Source of the DNA: Thermodesulfobacteriota bacterium
GTDB lineage: Bacteria > Thermosulfidibacterota > Thermosulfidibacteria > Thermosulfidibacterales > B14-G1
Direction: 5' to 3'
Length of the DNA: 64,000 nt
Assembly (NCBI GenBank): GCA_024274915.1
Contig: JAJSAC010000068.1
Coordinates: 1 to 64,000, forward strand
Shown: positions 53,123 to 61,819 of the stretch, piece by piece
Numbering within the stretch: the first letter of the stretch is position 1
Layout: every line of letters begins with the position of its first letter
Made by a program: the position numbers and the translations under genes
The notes under the pieces: generated by a model
Told to the model about the DNA's origin: nothing
The model's input: the letters and a program-made list of their open reading frames with translations, nothing else
The model's database searches: none

Positions 53123-54568
53123 ATGTCCCTAAAGGTCTACAACACCCTGGGCAGAAAAAAAGTGGAATTTTCTCCCCAGAAGGAGGGGAGAGTGGGTATG
53201 TATGTGTGTGGTGTGACGGTTTATGACTACTGCCACATCGGCCATGCCCGCTCTGTCTTGGTGTTCGATATGATTTACCGCTATTTGAAGGCCAGGGGGT
53301 TTGATACCACCTATGTGCGTAACTTTACTGACATAGATGACAAGATCATTAGTCGGGCTCACCAGGAAGGGGTGGACTTCCGGGAGGTCTCCGAGAAGTT
53401 TATAGAGGCCTTCTACGAGGATATGGATGCCCTCAAAGTAGAGAAGCCCAATGTGGAACCCAAAGCCACGGAGCACATCAGGGAAATGGTCGAGATGGTT
53501 AGGGGGTTGGTGGCCGAAGGCCATGCCTATGTGGTGGACGGGGACGTGTATTTTGATGTCCTGAGCTTCCCTGAGTATGGCAAGCTGTCGGGCCGGACCC
53601 TGGAGGAGATGAAGGTAGGGGCTAGAATTGAAGTGGGCGAGAAGAAGAGAAATCCCCTGGACTTTGCCCTGTGGAAAGCCTCCAAACCGGGAGAGCCTGC
53701 ATGGGATAGCCCCTGGGGTCCTGGGAGACCGGGATGGCACATCGAGTGTTCCGTTATGTCCATGAAGTACTTGGGTGAGACCCTGGATATCCACGGGGGC
53801 GGGCTGGACCTCATCTTTCCTCACCATGAGAATGAGATTGCCCAGTCTGAGGCCTACACGGGCAGGCCCTTCTGTCTCCACTGGGTCCACAATGGTTTTG
53901 TAAGCGTTGAGGGGGAGAAAATGTCTAAGTCTTTGGGCAACGTCCTCCTTATACGGGACATGGTGGAGGAGTACCATCCTGAGGTCTTGAGGCTTTTCTT
54001 GCTCTCTACCCACTATCGCAACCCTATCGACTTTTCCCGGAGAGGACTGGAAGAGGCCAAGGAGGCCATGAACCGCCTCTATCGTACCTTGGGGGCTGTG
54101 AGGGATGTGGGTGCGTCTGAGGGAGGGCCTACCACCCGTGAGGGCAAGGAGGCTGCGGCCAAGCTTGGGGAGAAAAGAGAGGCCTTCTACGCAGCCATGG
54201 ACGACGACTTCAATTCGGCCCTGGCCCTGGCCAAGGTTTTTGAGGGGGCCAGGGAGCTGAACCGCTTCTTTAAAGAGAGTGGCGAGAGTCAGGAGGAGAA
54301 GGCCCGAGTTGTAGGGGTGTTTATGAGTCTGGTAAAGCCTGTGAGGGAGGTTTTTGGCATCCTGGAGATGGACCCACATGAATGGTTCATGGGCGGAACA
54401 AAGGGGCTTCCCCTGCCTGTTGAGGAGATCGAGAGACTTATCCAGGAGCGCCAAGAGGCCAGAGAGTGCAAGGACTGGGCCCGGGCCGATGCCATCAGGG
54501 ATGAACTGAAAGCCAAGGGGATTCTTCTGGAGGATACTCCTAAAGGAACTATTTGGAGGCTGGCATGA
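53123..54568 (+). CDS. cysS: cysteinyl-tRNA synthetase
   Basis: The protein has 481 residues from ATG 53123 (SD GAGGAGGGG). Class I motifs HIGHARS and KMSKSLGN are intact. The zinc site uses Cys in YVCGVTVYD and in HIECSVMS plus the HHENE region ([11 protein letters not shown]). It charges tRNA-Cys. The stop overlaps the start of the selenoprotein candidate gene by 4 bases. Confidence 0.96.
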   Translation: MSLKVYNTLGRKKVEFSPQKEGRVGMYVCGVTVYDYCHIGHARSVLVFDMIYRYLKARGFDTTYVRNFTDIDDKIISRAHQEGVDFREVSEKFIEAFYEDMDALKVEKPNVEPKATEHIREMVEMVRGLVAEGHAYVVDGDVYFDVLSFPEYGKLSGRTLEEMKVGARIEVGEKKRNPLDFALWKASKPGEPAWDSPWGPGRPGWHIECSVMSMKYLGETLDIHGGGLDLIFPHHENEIAQSEAYTGRPFCLHWVHNGFVSVEGEKMSKSLGNVLLIRDMVEEYHPEVLRLFLLSTHYRNPIDFSRRGLEEAKEAMNRLYRTLGAVRDVGASEGGPTTREGKEAAAKLGEKREAFYAAMDDDFNSALALAKVFEGARELNRFFKESGESQEEKARVVGVFMSLVKPVREVFGILEMDPHEWFMGGTKGLPLPVEEIERLIQERQEARECKDWARADAIRDELKAKGILLEDTPKGTIWRLA

Positions 54569-55416
54569 AGAGATGGTTGGCTTTGGGGTTGATGCTGGCC
54601 TTTTCTGCTCACTTTTTAGGGTGTGCCGGGGCCCAAGTGGAGCGGGGGGACAGGCTGAGAATACTCTACACCGGTGACACCTGGGGCTTTCTGGTCCCCA
54701 CCGGGTGAGGCTGTAACAAGACTGGCGGTCTTGCCAGGCGTAAAACTTTGATAGATAGGGCTCGGGCCACGGGGCCCGTGCTGTTGGTGGATACGGGCAA
54801 CGTGTTTGCTTCTCCCTATGTCTGGTCGAGACGTAGGGGGAAACAACGGGAGGCGTTTCTAGCTGGGGTCTATAGGTCTTGGGGATACCAGGTGCTGGCT
54901 CTGGGCTGGGGGGATTTTAGGACCCTTCAGGATGGCATAGGTAGGGATCTGCCCTGGGTCTCGGCCAATGGATCGGCCCCTGGGGTGAGACCCTTCAGGG
55001 TGGTAAGAGTGGGCCCTTGGAGAGTGGCGGTGACGGGGGTGACAGGGAAGGGGAAATATCCTTCTACCATGGACTGGAGGAGGCCCCGGAAAGCCCTGAA
55101 AGAGGCGCTGATGGAGATGCCTAAAGATGTGGACCTGATCCTTCTCCTCTTGGCTTCTCCTGCGATGGGGAGGGGATTATCCTTGAAGGATGTGGACCTC
55201 GCCCTAGGGGGGGTCTTTGGTAGAGGGGTGGACAGGAGACAGGGGCCTCCCTATGTCTTCTGGCTCAGGATACCCCGGGGAGGCCAGGTGGGTATGGTCA
55301 CCCTGGAGAAGGGTGAGGAAGGGTTGAGGTTGGTCTCTTTTAGGCCCTATAGCCTAGATTCTAAGGTGCCCGCTGCCCCCCGGATAAAGGAGGAAATCCG
55401 GGCCCTGATAAGGTAG
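54565..55416 (+). CDS. selenocysteine-containing metallophosphatase-like lipoprotein (UGA at 54706 read as Sec)
   Basis: The protein has 283 residues if the in-frame TGA at 54706-54708 is read as selenocysteine (Sec48). The ATG 54565 overlaps the cysS stop. A lipoprotein-like signal runs to Cys20 (FLGC). Then comes a strand [12 protein letters not shown], the motif VPTG-U-GC, and directly [10 protein letters not shown]. Homologues of this 5'-nucleotidase/metallophosphatase-like group carry PCGC before GGLARR, so Sec takes the place of a Cys in CGC. Downstream of the UGA is a hairpin with loop GGUCUU. Without recoding the gene would give a 47-residue stub and a headless second ORF. The aminotransferase starts 2 bases after the stop. 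Enzymatic role unknown. Confidence 0.85.
54706..54737 (+). promoter_or_regulatory. SECIS-like element: UGA plus hairpin with GGUCU loop
   Basis: Following TGA (54706-54708), CTGGC (54722-54726) pairs with GCCAG (54733-54737) around GGTCTT. The loop starts 18 bases after the UGA. As I recall E. coli fdhF, its SelB-binding hairpin also has GGUCU in the loop at the same distance from the UGA. Confidence 0.82.
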
Positions 55417-55418
55417 CC

Positions 55419-56546
55419 ATGGAAGTTACTTCCTTCATTGTCATGGACATCTTGGAGAGGGCCAAGGAGCTGGAGGCCCAGGGAGTGGATGTAGTCCACA
55501 TGGAGGTGGGTGAGCCCGACTTCCCCACTCCCCCCGAGGTTATTGAGGCAGGGGTCAAGTCTCTCCACGACAGGCTGACGTCCTACACCCAGAGCGTGGG
55601 TATACCTGAGCTGCGGGAGGCTATCGCAGGGTATTACTGGGATCAGTACCGTCTGGAGATTGAGCCTGATAGGATCATTCTTACCCCAGGTTCTTCCCCT
55701 GCCCTCTTGGCTGCCATTGGCATTGTGACGGAAGGGGAGAGGGTGTGTGGTCTTCCGGACCCTGGGTATCCATGTTACAAGAACATGCTCCGTTTCCTGG
55801 GAGGCAGGTTTGTGCCTCTTCCCGTGGAGGAAGAGACTGGGTTCAAGGTCCTTTCCCACCAGTTGGAGGGCATAGGGGCGCTGGTGCTCAACTCACCTGC
55901 CAATCCCACGGGAGCAGTCTATGGTCGAAGGGAACTGGAGGCTCTGGTGGAGGAGGCACAGAGGCGGGGAGTAGCCCTTGTCTCCGATGAGATCTACCAC
56001 GGCATCACCTATGAGGAGCCCGCACCGTCGGTTTTGGAGTTTTCCCAAGACGCCATTGTGGTCAATGGCTTTTCCAAATTCTTCCTCATGACAGGCTGGC
56101 GTCTAGGTTGGTTGGTGGTGCCCAGGGGGATGGTCCGATTGGTTCAGTCCATCGCCCAGAACCTGTTCATCTGCCCCCCGGCGGCGGCCCAGTACGCTGC
56201 TCTGGCTTGTTTCCGGGAAGAGGTCCTGTCCCAGTTTAGGGAGAAGGTGGAGATCTATCGTAAGAGGCGGGATTTCATTGTTGGTGCCCTTAACGACATG
56301 GGTCTGGAGGTGGGGATAATGCCCCGAGGGGCCTTCTACGTGTATGCCAAGGCTTCTAGGTTTACCCGGGATTCCTTCACCTTTGCCAAGAGGGCCCTGG
56401 AGGAAGCCTATGTCGGCATCACTCCCGGGGTGGACTTTGGCGATAACAAAACCCATCTGTACGTGCGTTTCTCTTATGCCAATACCCTGGAGCGCCTGGG
56501 AGAGGGTATGGGGCGTCTCAAGGAGTGGCTGGGTACTCTGATCTGA
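55419..56546 (+). CDS. class I/II PLP-dependent aminotransferase
   Basis: The protein has 375 residues. Cofactor Lys lies in NGFSKFFLMTGWRLGW, with SDEIYHGITYE and the substrate Arg near YVRFSYA. It belongs to the aspartate aminotransferase Ib-like group (N-terminus VVHMEVGEPDFPTP). It probably transaminates aspartate, aromatic or related amino acids. Coupled to the selenoprotein candidate upstream and DUF62 gene downstream (4-base gap). Confidence 0.92.
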   Translation: MEVTSFIVMDILERAKELEAQGVDVVHMEVGEPDFPTPPEVIEAGVKSLHDRLTSYTQSVGIPELREAIAGYYWDQYRLEIEPDRIILTPGSSPALLAAIGIVTEGERVCGLPDPGYPCYKNMLRFLGGRFVPLPVEEETGFKVLSHQLEGIGALVLNSPANPTGAVYGRRELEALVEEAQRRGVALVSDEIYHGITYEEPAPSVLEFSQDAIVVNGFSKFFLMTGWRLGWLVVPRGMVRLVQSIAQNLFICPPAAAQYAALACFREEVLSQFREKVEIYRKRRDFIVGALNDMGLEVGIMPRGAFYVYAKASRFTRDSFTFAKRALEEAYVGITPGVDFGDNKTHLYVRFSYANTLERLGEGMGRLKEWLGTLI

Positions 56547-56550
56547 AGCC

Positions 56551-57321
56551 ATGGCGGTTGTTACCCTCATCACCGATTTCGACTATTCTCCCTATCCCGG
56601 CACCATGAAGGGGGTGATCCAGGCCCTGGCCCCCAAGGTTACGGTGGTGGATCTATATCACCACGTTCCCATGGGCAATGTGGCTGTGGCGGCTTACGTG
56701 CTTTATCATTCCTTTGGATTTTTCCCCTTTGGCAGTGTCCACGTGGCCGTGGTGGACCCTGGGGTGGGGAGTGACAGGCGGGTGCTGATGGCCCAGGCGG
56801 GGAACCACCTCTTTGTGGTTCCCGATAATGGCCTTTTGAGCCTGATCCTGGAAAGAATAGACAGGGTAAAAGTCTTTGCCTTGAAAAGGTGGGAGTTTAC
56901 CCTGCCCCAATTGAGCGCCACCTTTCATGGTCGGGATGTCTTTGCCCCCTTGGGAGCCTGGCTAGCCCGGGGGGTCCCGTTGCCCATGTTGGGATGTCTC
57001 GTGGATGATCCCCTTCGCTTGGATCTGCCCCAACCCCGCTGGGAGGGGAATAGGCTTGTGGGAGAGGTATTGTGGGTAGACCCCTTTGGCAATCTGGTCA
57101 CCAATATAGAAAGGGGAGGGGTAGGGGGCCGGTCCATCCGTCAGGTGAGGGTGGTCCGTGTGTCCCTGTCTATGGCTTCCTGCTATGCCCATTTGGCCCA
57201 GGGGGAATTGGGAGCCATCTGGAACAGCTGGGGCCTTTTGGAGGTTTTTGCCAACGGGGCCAGTGCCAGGGAGATTCTAGGAGTGGGACCAGGAGCATCC
57301 GTGGAACTGGTATTGGCGTGA
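56551..57321 (+). CDS. SAM hydroxide adenosyltransferase (DUF62 family)
   Basis: The protein has 256 residues. N-terminal VTLITDFDYSPYPGTMKGVI, VAVVDPGVGSDRRVL and the FHGRDVFAPLGAWLARG stretch are conserved in DUF62/fluorinase-like proteins. Non-halogenating members split S-adenosylmethionine into adenosine and methionine using water. The halide-specific loop of true fluorinases and chlorinases is not apparent. The C-terminal beta-barrel with VDPFGNLVTNIE is present. Confidence 0.9.
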   Translation: MAVVTLITDFDYSPYPGTMKGVIQALAPKVTVVDLYHHVPMGNVAVAAYVLYHSFGFFPFGSVHVAVVDPGVGSDRRVLMAQAGNHLFVVPDNGLLSLILERIDRVKVFALKRWEFTLPQLSATFHGRDVFAPLGAWLARGVPLPMLGCLVDDPLRLDLPQPRWEGNRLVGEVLWVDPFGNLVTNIERGGVGGRSIRQVRVVRVSLSMASCYAHLAQGELGAIWNSWGLLEVFANGASAREILGVGPGASVELVLA

Positions 57322-57392
57322 GCCCTGCCCCTTCTATCTTTGTCCTCAAACAGTTCCCTCCATCCTTTTAGAAGGAATTTTCTTAAATAACC

Positions 57393-57421
57393 TTTACATG
57401 TAAATAGTCTTTTGCTATAAG
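57393..57421 (+). promoter_or_regulatory. promoter with palindromic -35 region upstream of cytochrome gene
   Basis: TTTACA (57393-57398) and TATAAG (57416-57421) are spaced by 17 bases. The -35 box lies inside the perfect 12-base palindrome TTTACATGTAAA (57393-57404). A leader of about 150 bases to the cytochrome ATG follows, with no recognisable riboswitch and only an SD-like GGAGGG followed by a tiny ORF. Confidence 0.55.
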
Positions 57422-57575
57422 TAAAGGAGGGATGTGAAAGGGGGTTAAAGGGATAGGGTGCCTGTGCCTATGTTTTTGTGGATAGTTGGCTCATTACTTC
57501 GCTCTGGTTAGGCGTCCTTGTGGGGTTGGGCAAGTTTGGGGATGCTATAAAAGAACCTTTTGAAGGAGGTAGGAC

Positions 57576-58919
57576 ATGAAAGACAGGTATATGGCAATGC
57601 TCGGTGGGGCACTGTTTCTTCTGCTTTTGTCTCCCCTTTCATGGGGTGCCGAGATGGGCAAGTTCAAGTACAGCGAGTTTAAGAGTCCCAAGAGGTGTGG
57701 CATGTGTCACCAGGAAATCTATCAGGAGTGGAAGCAGAGCCTTATGGCCAAGTCCTTCACCCACGGTTGGGATGATGTGGAGTACTTCAAACTGGCTTTA
57801 CCTCATGCCATGAAGCTGGCCAAAGTGGCGGGAGTGAAGGGAGGATGTATAGCGTGTCACGCCCCTTTGGCCTTCCTCACTGGAGACATTCCTCCCAAAC
57901 CGCCCGCATCGGGGACAAGGGCCAATGAGGGTGTGAGCTGCGAGGTTTGTCACAATATCACCGGGACCACCGAAAAGGTGCCCTACAACTTCAGCTATAC
58001 CATCCAGCCCGGTAGGGTGAAGCAAGGCCCAAGGAAGGATGTAAAGGCTCCCCACGGAGTGGAGACCTCTCAGTTCCTGAGGAGTTCTGGGTTCTGTGCC
58101 ACCTGCCACGACGAGGCCAGCCCCTACGGTGCCTGGGTGAAAGAGACGTATCGAGAGTGGAAGGCTGGGCCCTATGCCAGGGAGGGCGTGAGGTGTCAGG
58201 ACTGCCATGTGTCCTCCGGCCCTGGTAATGCGGCTAGGGGCAGGTTCCGTAAGGATGTGGCCCATCATGTCTTCCACGGTGCCCACTCTGAGAGCAAGCT
58301 GGCGGGGGCTGTGGATCTAGCCCTTTACACAAAGACAGAAACCGTATCCCCCAGTTCCAGGATGAAGTTGAGGGTGGAACTCTTTAACGGGAAGGTTGGT
58401 CATTTTATTCCTTCTGGTTCGTCGGAAGAGAGAATGCTCTGGCTGGAGGTGTGGGCTGTTGACTCAGCGGGCCGTAAGTTTTTCATTCCTGTAGACAAAA
58501 AGGGCTTTAAGGGAGAGGGGTACACCATTGCCAGCTCTGATGCTTTGGCTTATCAGGCTATGGGTGAGATCATGGGGATCAAAGGCTTCAAGGGGATCAA
58601 GAGGGACGGTGATGTGCCCAATGGTGCCCGGATCTTCAGAAAGCCTTTCTTTGATCCTAAGGGCCGTATGACCATATGTCAGTGGTACACGGCCAACAAC
58701 ACCCTGGTGGACTATCGGATAGGTCCCAGGGAGACCAAGGTGGAGACCTACACCTGGAAGGTGCCTGGCAGTATAGCTCCAGGCTCCGTCACCATTGAAG
58801 CCACCCTCTATTACAGCCTGGTACCCTCGTCTGTTGGTAAGTTTCTGAAGCTTCCCGCTGCAGAGTATAAACCTGTGGTGGTGAACGCAGGCACTTTGGT
58901 GCTAAAGGTCAAAAAGTAG
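57576..58919 (+). CDS. exported pentahaem cytochrome c, c554-like
   Basis: The protein has 447 residues and a signal peptide (cleavage near SWGAEM). Five CxxCH haem sites are visible: CGMCH, CIACH, CEVCH, CATCH and CQDCH, all in residues about 40-215. A C-terminal beta-rich domain without haems follows (about 225-447). It resembles cytochrome c554-type electron-transfer proteins that partner hydroxylamine oxidoreductase. An octahaem HAO-like gene lies two genes downstream. SD GAAGGAGG precedes the ATG. Confidence 0.9.
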   Translation: MKDRYMAMLGGALFLLLLSPLSWGAEMGKFKYSEFKSPKRCGMCHQEIYQEWKQSLMAKSFTHGWDDVEYFKLALPHAMKLAKVAGVKGGCIACHAPLAFLTGDIPPKPPASGTRANEGVSCEVCHNITGTTEKVPYNFSYTIQPGRVKQGPRKDVKAPHGVETSQFLRSSGFCATCHDEASPYGAWVKETYREWKAGPYAREGVRCQDCHVSSGPGNAARGRFRKDVAHHVFHGAHSESKLAGAVDLALYTKTETVSPSSRMKLRVELFNGKVGHFIPSGSSEERMLWLEVWAVDSAGRKFFIPVDKKGFKGEGYTIASSDALAYQAMGEIMGIKGFKGIKRDGDVPNGARIFRKPFFDPKGRMTICQWYTANNTLVDYRIGPRETKVETYTWKVPGSIAPGSVTIEATLYYSLVPSSVGKFLKLPAAEYKPVVVNAGTLVLKVKK

Positions 58920-58942
58920 CTCCCGCACTTTCGTTTCCCCAT

Positions 58943-58969
58943 GGGGCAGGCTTGCTTTGGGCCTGCCCC
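58943..58969 (+). terminator. hairpin after the pentahaem cytochrome gene
   Basis: GGGGCAGGC pairs perfectly with GCCTGCCCC around a 9-base loop, 24 bases after the stop. The following sequence (AGATTATAG) has no proper T-run, so it may be a weak terminator or an mRNA end. Confidence 0.6.
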
Positions 58970-59023
58970 AGATTATAGTTTGAAGTTATAGGTAAGTTTC
59001 TCATTTCTTTAGGAGGTGACATT

Positions 59024-59542
59024 ATGTCAAAAGAACTATTGGAGGTGGTCGAGGCAGGAATTGAGTTGGAGAAGAAGGGGCTCATCACCTACCTCGACTT
59101 TGCCCATAATTGCAAAAACCTAGTGGGCAAAAATGTCTTTATCCAACTGGCCAAGGACGAGTACCAGCATATGAGGATTTTGGAAGGGTTGAGGGGAAAG
59201 TATCTGGAGGGGGTCGCCTTCGAGGCTCCTGAGCTTCCCAGGATCATAGATGCCAAACTTGAGGAGATACTGGTGAAACCCGAGCACAAAGAGCAGAGCC
59301 TCAAAGCGGATCTTTCCGATTTAGATGCCCTCAAAATGGCCTTGAGCTTTGAGAAGAGGGCGAGCGACATGTTTACCCAGCTGGCAGAGGCCGCCGATGA
59401 TGAGGAGACCAGACAGCTGGCCAGAAGCCTGGCAAAGTGGGAGGCCACCCATTATGACCTCATCCAGGCTGAAATAGACAGTATAACCAACACGGGGTTC
59501 TTCATGGGCCTTAAAGGGTTCGAGATGTCCGAGAGGTATTGA
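59024..59542 (+). CDS. rubrerythrin-like ferritin-fold diiron protein
   Basis: The protein has 172 residues of four-helix ferritin-like fold without a rubredoxin domain. Candidate diiron ligands are Glu in GIELEKKGLITYLDF, Glu-His in DEYQHMRI, Glu in SFEKRASDMF and Glu-His in WEATHYDL. It probably reduces peroxide, with electrons from a separate rubredoxin such as the fusion protein near 63.7 kb. SD AGGAGGTG precedes the ATG. The HAO-like gene follows. Confidence 0.88.
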   Translation: MSKELLEVVEAGIELEKKGLITYLDFAHNCKNLVGKNVFIQLAKDEYQHMRILEGLRGKYLEGVAFEAPELPRIIDAKLEEILVKPEHKEQSLKADLSDLDALKMALSFEKRASDMFTQLAEAADDEETRQLARSLAKWEATHYDLIQAEIDSITNTGFFMGLKGFEMSERY

Positions 59543-59573
59543 GAGTCGATTAAAACCCATGGTGGATGGAGAG

Positions 59574-61094
59574 ATGAAAGGACCGGTGTCTCTGCTTGTT
59601 CTCCTGCTAGGGTCTTTCTTTTTGTTGTGGGTATCTCCTTCGTGGGCCCAGTTGCCTGTAAGCGATGTTACTCAGGCCTGTTTGGACTGCCACAGCCAAG
59701 TGACCCCGGGGATAGTTGCGGACTGGAAGGCCAGTGTCCATGCCAAAACTACGAGTGCCCAGGCCTTGGTAAAACCCAGGCTAGAAAGGGCCATCTCCGC
59801 TTCACAGGTGACCGAGAACCTGGCTGGAGTGGTGGTAGGGTGTGCGGAGTGCCATACGGCCAACCCCAAGGCTCACAGGGACACCTTTGAGCACAACGGC
59901 TTCCAGGTCCATGTGGTGGTGACCCCCAGAGACTGTGCCACGTGCCATCCGTTGGAGGTGGAGGGGTATGGAAGGAATATCATGTCTCATGCTTATGGAA
60001 ACCTCATAAACAACCCTGTATACCACAACCTCCTGGACACGGTGGGTGGTTTTCGGGACCTCAACGGTCCCAGGGCGAGCTATGGAGAGCCCGACGCTCA
60101 AACAATGGCCGACTCCTGCCTCTACTGCCATGGTACCAAAGTAGAGGTGAAGGGGTTTGAGACCAGGGTGACCTCCATGGGGGAGATGAAGTTCCCTGTG
60201 CTCTCCGGCTGGCCCAACCAGGGGGTGGGTAGAGTGAATCCTGGCGGCTCCCTGGGCTCCTGTGCCTCTTGTCACACCAGGCACGCTTTTTCCATCGAGA
60301 TGGCCAGGAAGCCCTACACCTGTGGCGAATGCCACAAGGGACCTGATGTGCCCGCCTACAAGGTGTATATGGTGAGCAAGCACGGTAACATCTATTCTTC
60401 CACGGGCAAGGACTGGAATTTCGGGCATATCCCCTGGGTAGTGGGTGAGGACTTCCGTGCACCCACCTGTGCCACCTGTCACGCCAGTCTCATTGTGGAC
60501 GGGAAAGGGAATGTTATCGCCGAGAGAACCCATCAGATGAACGACAGGAGTCCCTGGCGCATCTTTGGCCTCATCTATGCCCATCCCCATCCCAGGGCTC
60601 CGGACACCACCATCATCAGGAATAGGGCGGGCTTGCCCCTGCCCACGGAGCTCACAGGAAAGCCCGTCTCCCAATATCTTGTAGACGCCCAGGAGATGGC
60701 CAGGCGCAGGGAGGCCATGGAGAGGGTTTGCATGGCGTGCCATGCCACCAGTTGGGTAAGGGGCCAATTTGCCAGGTTTGAACACACCATAAAGACCACC
60801 AATGCCATGACCCTAGCAGCCACCCAAATTCTCCTCAAGGCATGGGAAACAGGAGCGGCCAGTGGACTGGCCCGGGGGGATAGCATCTTCAATGAGACCA
60901 TTGAGGAGATGTGGGTGGAGCAGTGGCTCTTCTACGCCAACTCTACCCGCTTTGCTTCGGCTATGGCTGGGGCAGACTACGGGGCCTTTGCCAATGGCCG
61001 CTGGTTCATGAGCAAGAATATCCGGCAGATGGCCGACTGGCTCCAATTTAGGCTTCGGTACCTGAAGAAAGCGGAAGGCAGCAGGGACAAGTGA
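59574..61094 (+). CDS. exported octahaem cytochrome c, hydroxylamine-oxidoreductase-like
   Basis: The protein has about 506 residues from ATG 59574 (GGATGGAGAG upstream and a clean signal peptide; ATG 59559 is possible). Eight haem sites are present: CLDCH, CAECH, CATCH, CLYCH, CASCH, CGECH, CATCH and CMACH. The CGECHKGPDVPAYKVYMVSKHG stretch is typical of the HAO family. In anaerobes such proteins reduce or convert hydroxylamine, nitrite or NO. Whether the HAO Tyr crosslink exists is not clear; a GADYGAF segment near the C-terminus is the only candidate I see. Confidence 0.85.
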   Translation: MKGPVSLLVLLLGSFFLLWVSPSWAQLPVSDVTQACLDCHSQVTPGIVADWKASVHAKTTSAQALVKPRLERAISASQVTENLAGVVVGCAECHTANPKAHRDTFEHNGFQVHVVVTPRDCATCHPLEVEGYGRNIMSHAYGNLINNPVYHNLLDTVGGFRDLNGPRASYGEPDAQTMADSCLYCHGTKVEVKGFETRVTSMGEMKFPVLSGWPNQGVGRVNPGGSLGSCASCHTRHAFSIEMARKPYTCGECHKGPDVPAYKVYMVSKHGNIYSSTGKDWNFGHIPWVVGEDFRAPTCATCHASLIVDGKGNVIAERTHQMNDRSPWRIFGLIYAHPHPRAPDTTIIRNRAGLPLPTELTGKPVSQYLVDAQEMARRREAMERVCMACHATSWVRGQFARFEHTIKTTNAMTLAATQILLKAWETGAASGLARGDSIFNETIEEMWVEQWLFYANSTRFASAMAGADYGAFANGRWFMSKNIRQMADWLQFRLRYLKKAEGSRDK

Positions 61095-61095
61095 A

Positions 61096-61126
61096 GGGGG
61101 AGAAGGGCTTGGTTTCTCTCCCTTTT
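61096..61126 (+). terminator. terminator after the HAO-like gene
   Basis: GGGAGA (61098-61103) pairs with TCTCCC (61117-61122) and is followed by TTTT. It separates the cytochrome gene from the desulfoferrodoxin promoter. Confidence 0.65.
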
Positions 61127-61166
61127 CCCCCTGGATGGGGGGTTGGCAAAAACTTATAAAAAGGGC

Positions 61167-61195
61167 TTGCGTTATATAAATTTCACCTTTATATT
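61167..61195 (+). promoter_or_regulatory. promoter and overlapping inverted repeat for desulfoferrodoxin
   Basis: TTGCGT (61167-61172) and TATATT (61190-61195) are spaced by 17 bases in an AT-rich stretch. The inverted repeat ATATAAA-N7-TTTATAT (61174-61194) fills the spacer and -10 box, so a repressor bound there would block RNA polymerase. Its layout resembles Fur/PerR-type boxes, but the sequence is not a close match. Confidence 0.6.
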
Positions 61196-61229
61196 AGTTG
61201 ATAGTAATTTTAGATTAGGAGGGTTTGAG

Positions 61230-61604
61230 ATGGCTGAGAGATTGGAGGTCTATAAGTGTGAGGTTTGCGGTAACATAGTGGAGGTCCTCCATGGAGGTGT
61301 GGGGCAGTTGGTTTGCTGTAACAGGCCCATGACCCGTTTGGTGGAAGGTTCTGTAGATGCCTCCAAAGAGAAGCATGTGCCTGTGGTGGAGAAGGTGGAG
61401 GGCGGCTACAAGGTGAAGGTAGGCAGCGTGGCCCATCCCATGGAGGAGAAGCACTATATCGAGTGGATAGAACTCATTGCTAACGACAGGGTATACAGGC
61501 AGTTTTTAAATCCTGGCCAGGCTCCTGAGGCCTTCTTCCCGGTTGATGCCCAGGAGGTGAAAGCAAGGGAGTACTGCAATATTCATGGCCTTTGGAGAAG
61601 CTGA
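61230..61604 (+). CDS. dfx: desulfoferrodoxin (superoxide reductase)
   Basis: The protein has 124 residues from ATG 61230 (SD AGGAGGGT; the longer upstream frame covers the promoter). The N-terminal FeCys4 site has Cys10, Cys13, Cys29 and Cys30. The superoxide-reducing iron site has His ligands around [15 protein letters not shown] and the Cys/His pair in EYCNIHGLW. It reduces superoxide to peroxide in the cytoplasm, using rubredoxin electrons. Confidence 0.96.
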   Translation: MAERLEVYKCEVCGNIVEVLHGGVGQLVCCNRPMTRLVEGSVDASKEKHVPVVEKVEGGYKVKVGSVAHPMEEKHYIEWIELIANDRVYRQFLNPGQAPEAFFPVDAQEVKAREYCNIHGLWRS

Positions 61605-61699
61605 GGTGAAAGACCGATCTCCGGTTCCCTTTTCAGGATGGATAGGGAGTGGGGTTGGATGAAGGTCTCTTCGCCACACTGGAAATAGCTTCCACAACT

Positions 61700-61740
61700 A
61701 GGCCCTGGCCCCTTTTTCTTGAAGTCCAGGGCCTTTTTCT
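61700..61740 (+). terminator. strong intrinsic terminator before the FprA gene
   Basis: AGGCCCTGG (61700-61708) pairs perfectly with CCAGGGCCT (61726-61734), followed by TTTTCTGTTT. It terminates the desulfoferrodoxin transcript. Confidence 0.9.
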
Positions 61741-61819
61741 GTTTAGATGAGAAATCAGGAAGATTTGTTGTGTAATTCCAACCCTTTTAACAGCTTTGGC
61801 CTAAGTAGGGGAGGTGGAT

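Noticed and set aside
53129-54454. 441-residue ORF opposite cysS
   Set aside because: It is fully nested antisense to a conserved synthetase and is His/Gly/Leu-rich, typical of shadow frames in GC-rich genes.
54748-55416. Separate 222-residue gene starting at TTG 54748
   Set aside because: It is in the same frame as the signal-peptide ORF from 54565, lacks a start signal, and begins inside the conserved [11 protein letters not shown] segment. It is better read as the second part of a UGA-recoded gene.
57422-57575. Riboswitch in the cytochrome leader
   Set aside because: I looked for cobalamin, c-di-GMP, SAM and glycine-type consensus pieces and found none; only small stems such as ATAGG/CCTAT.
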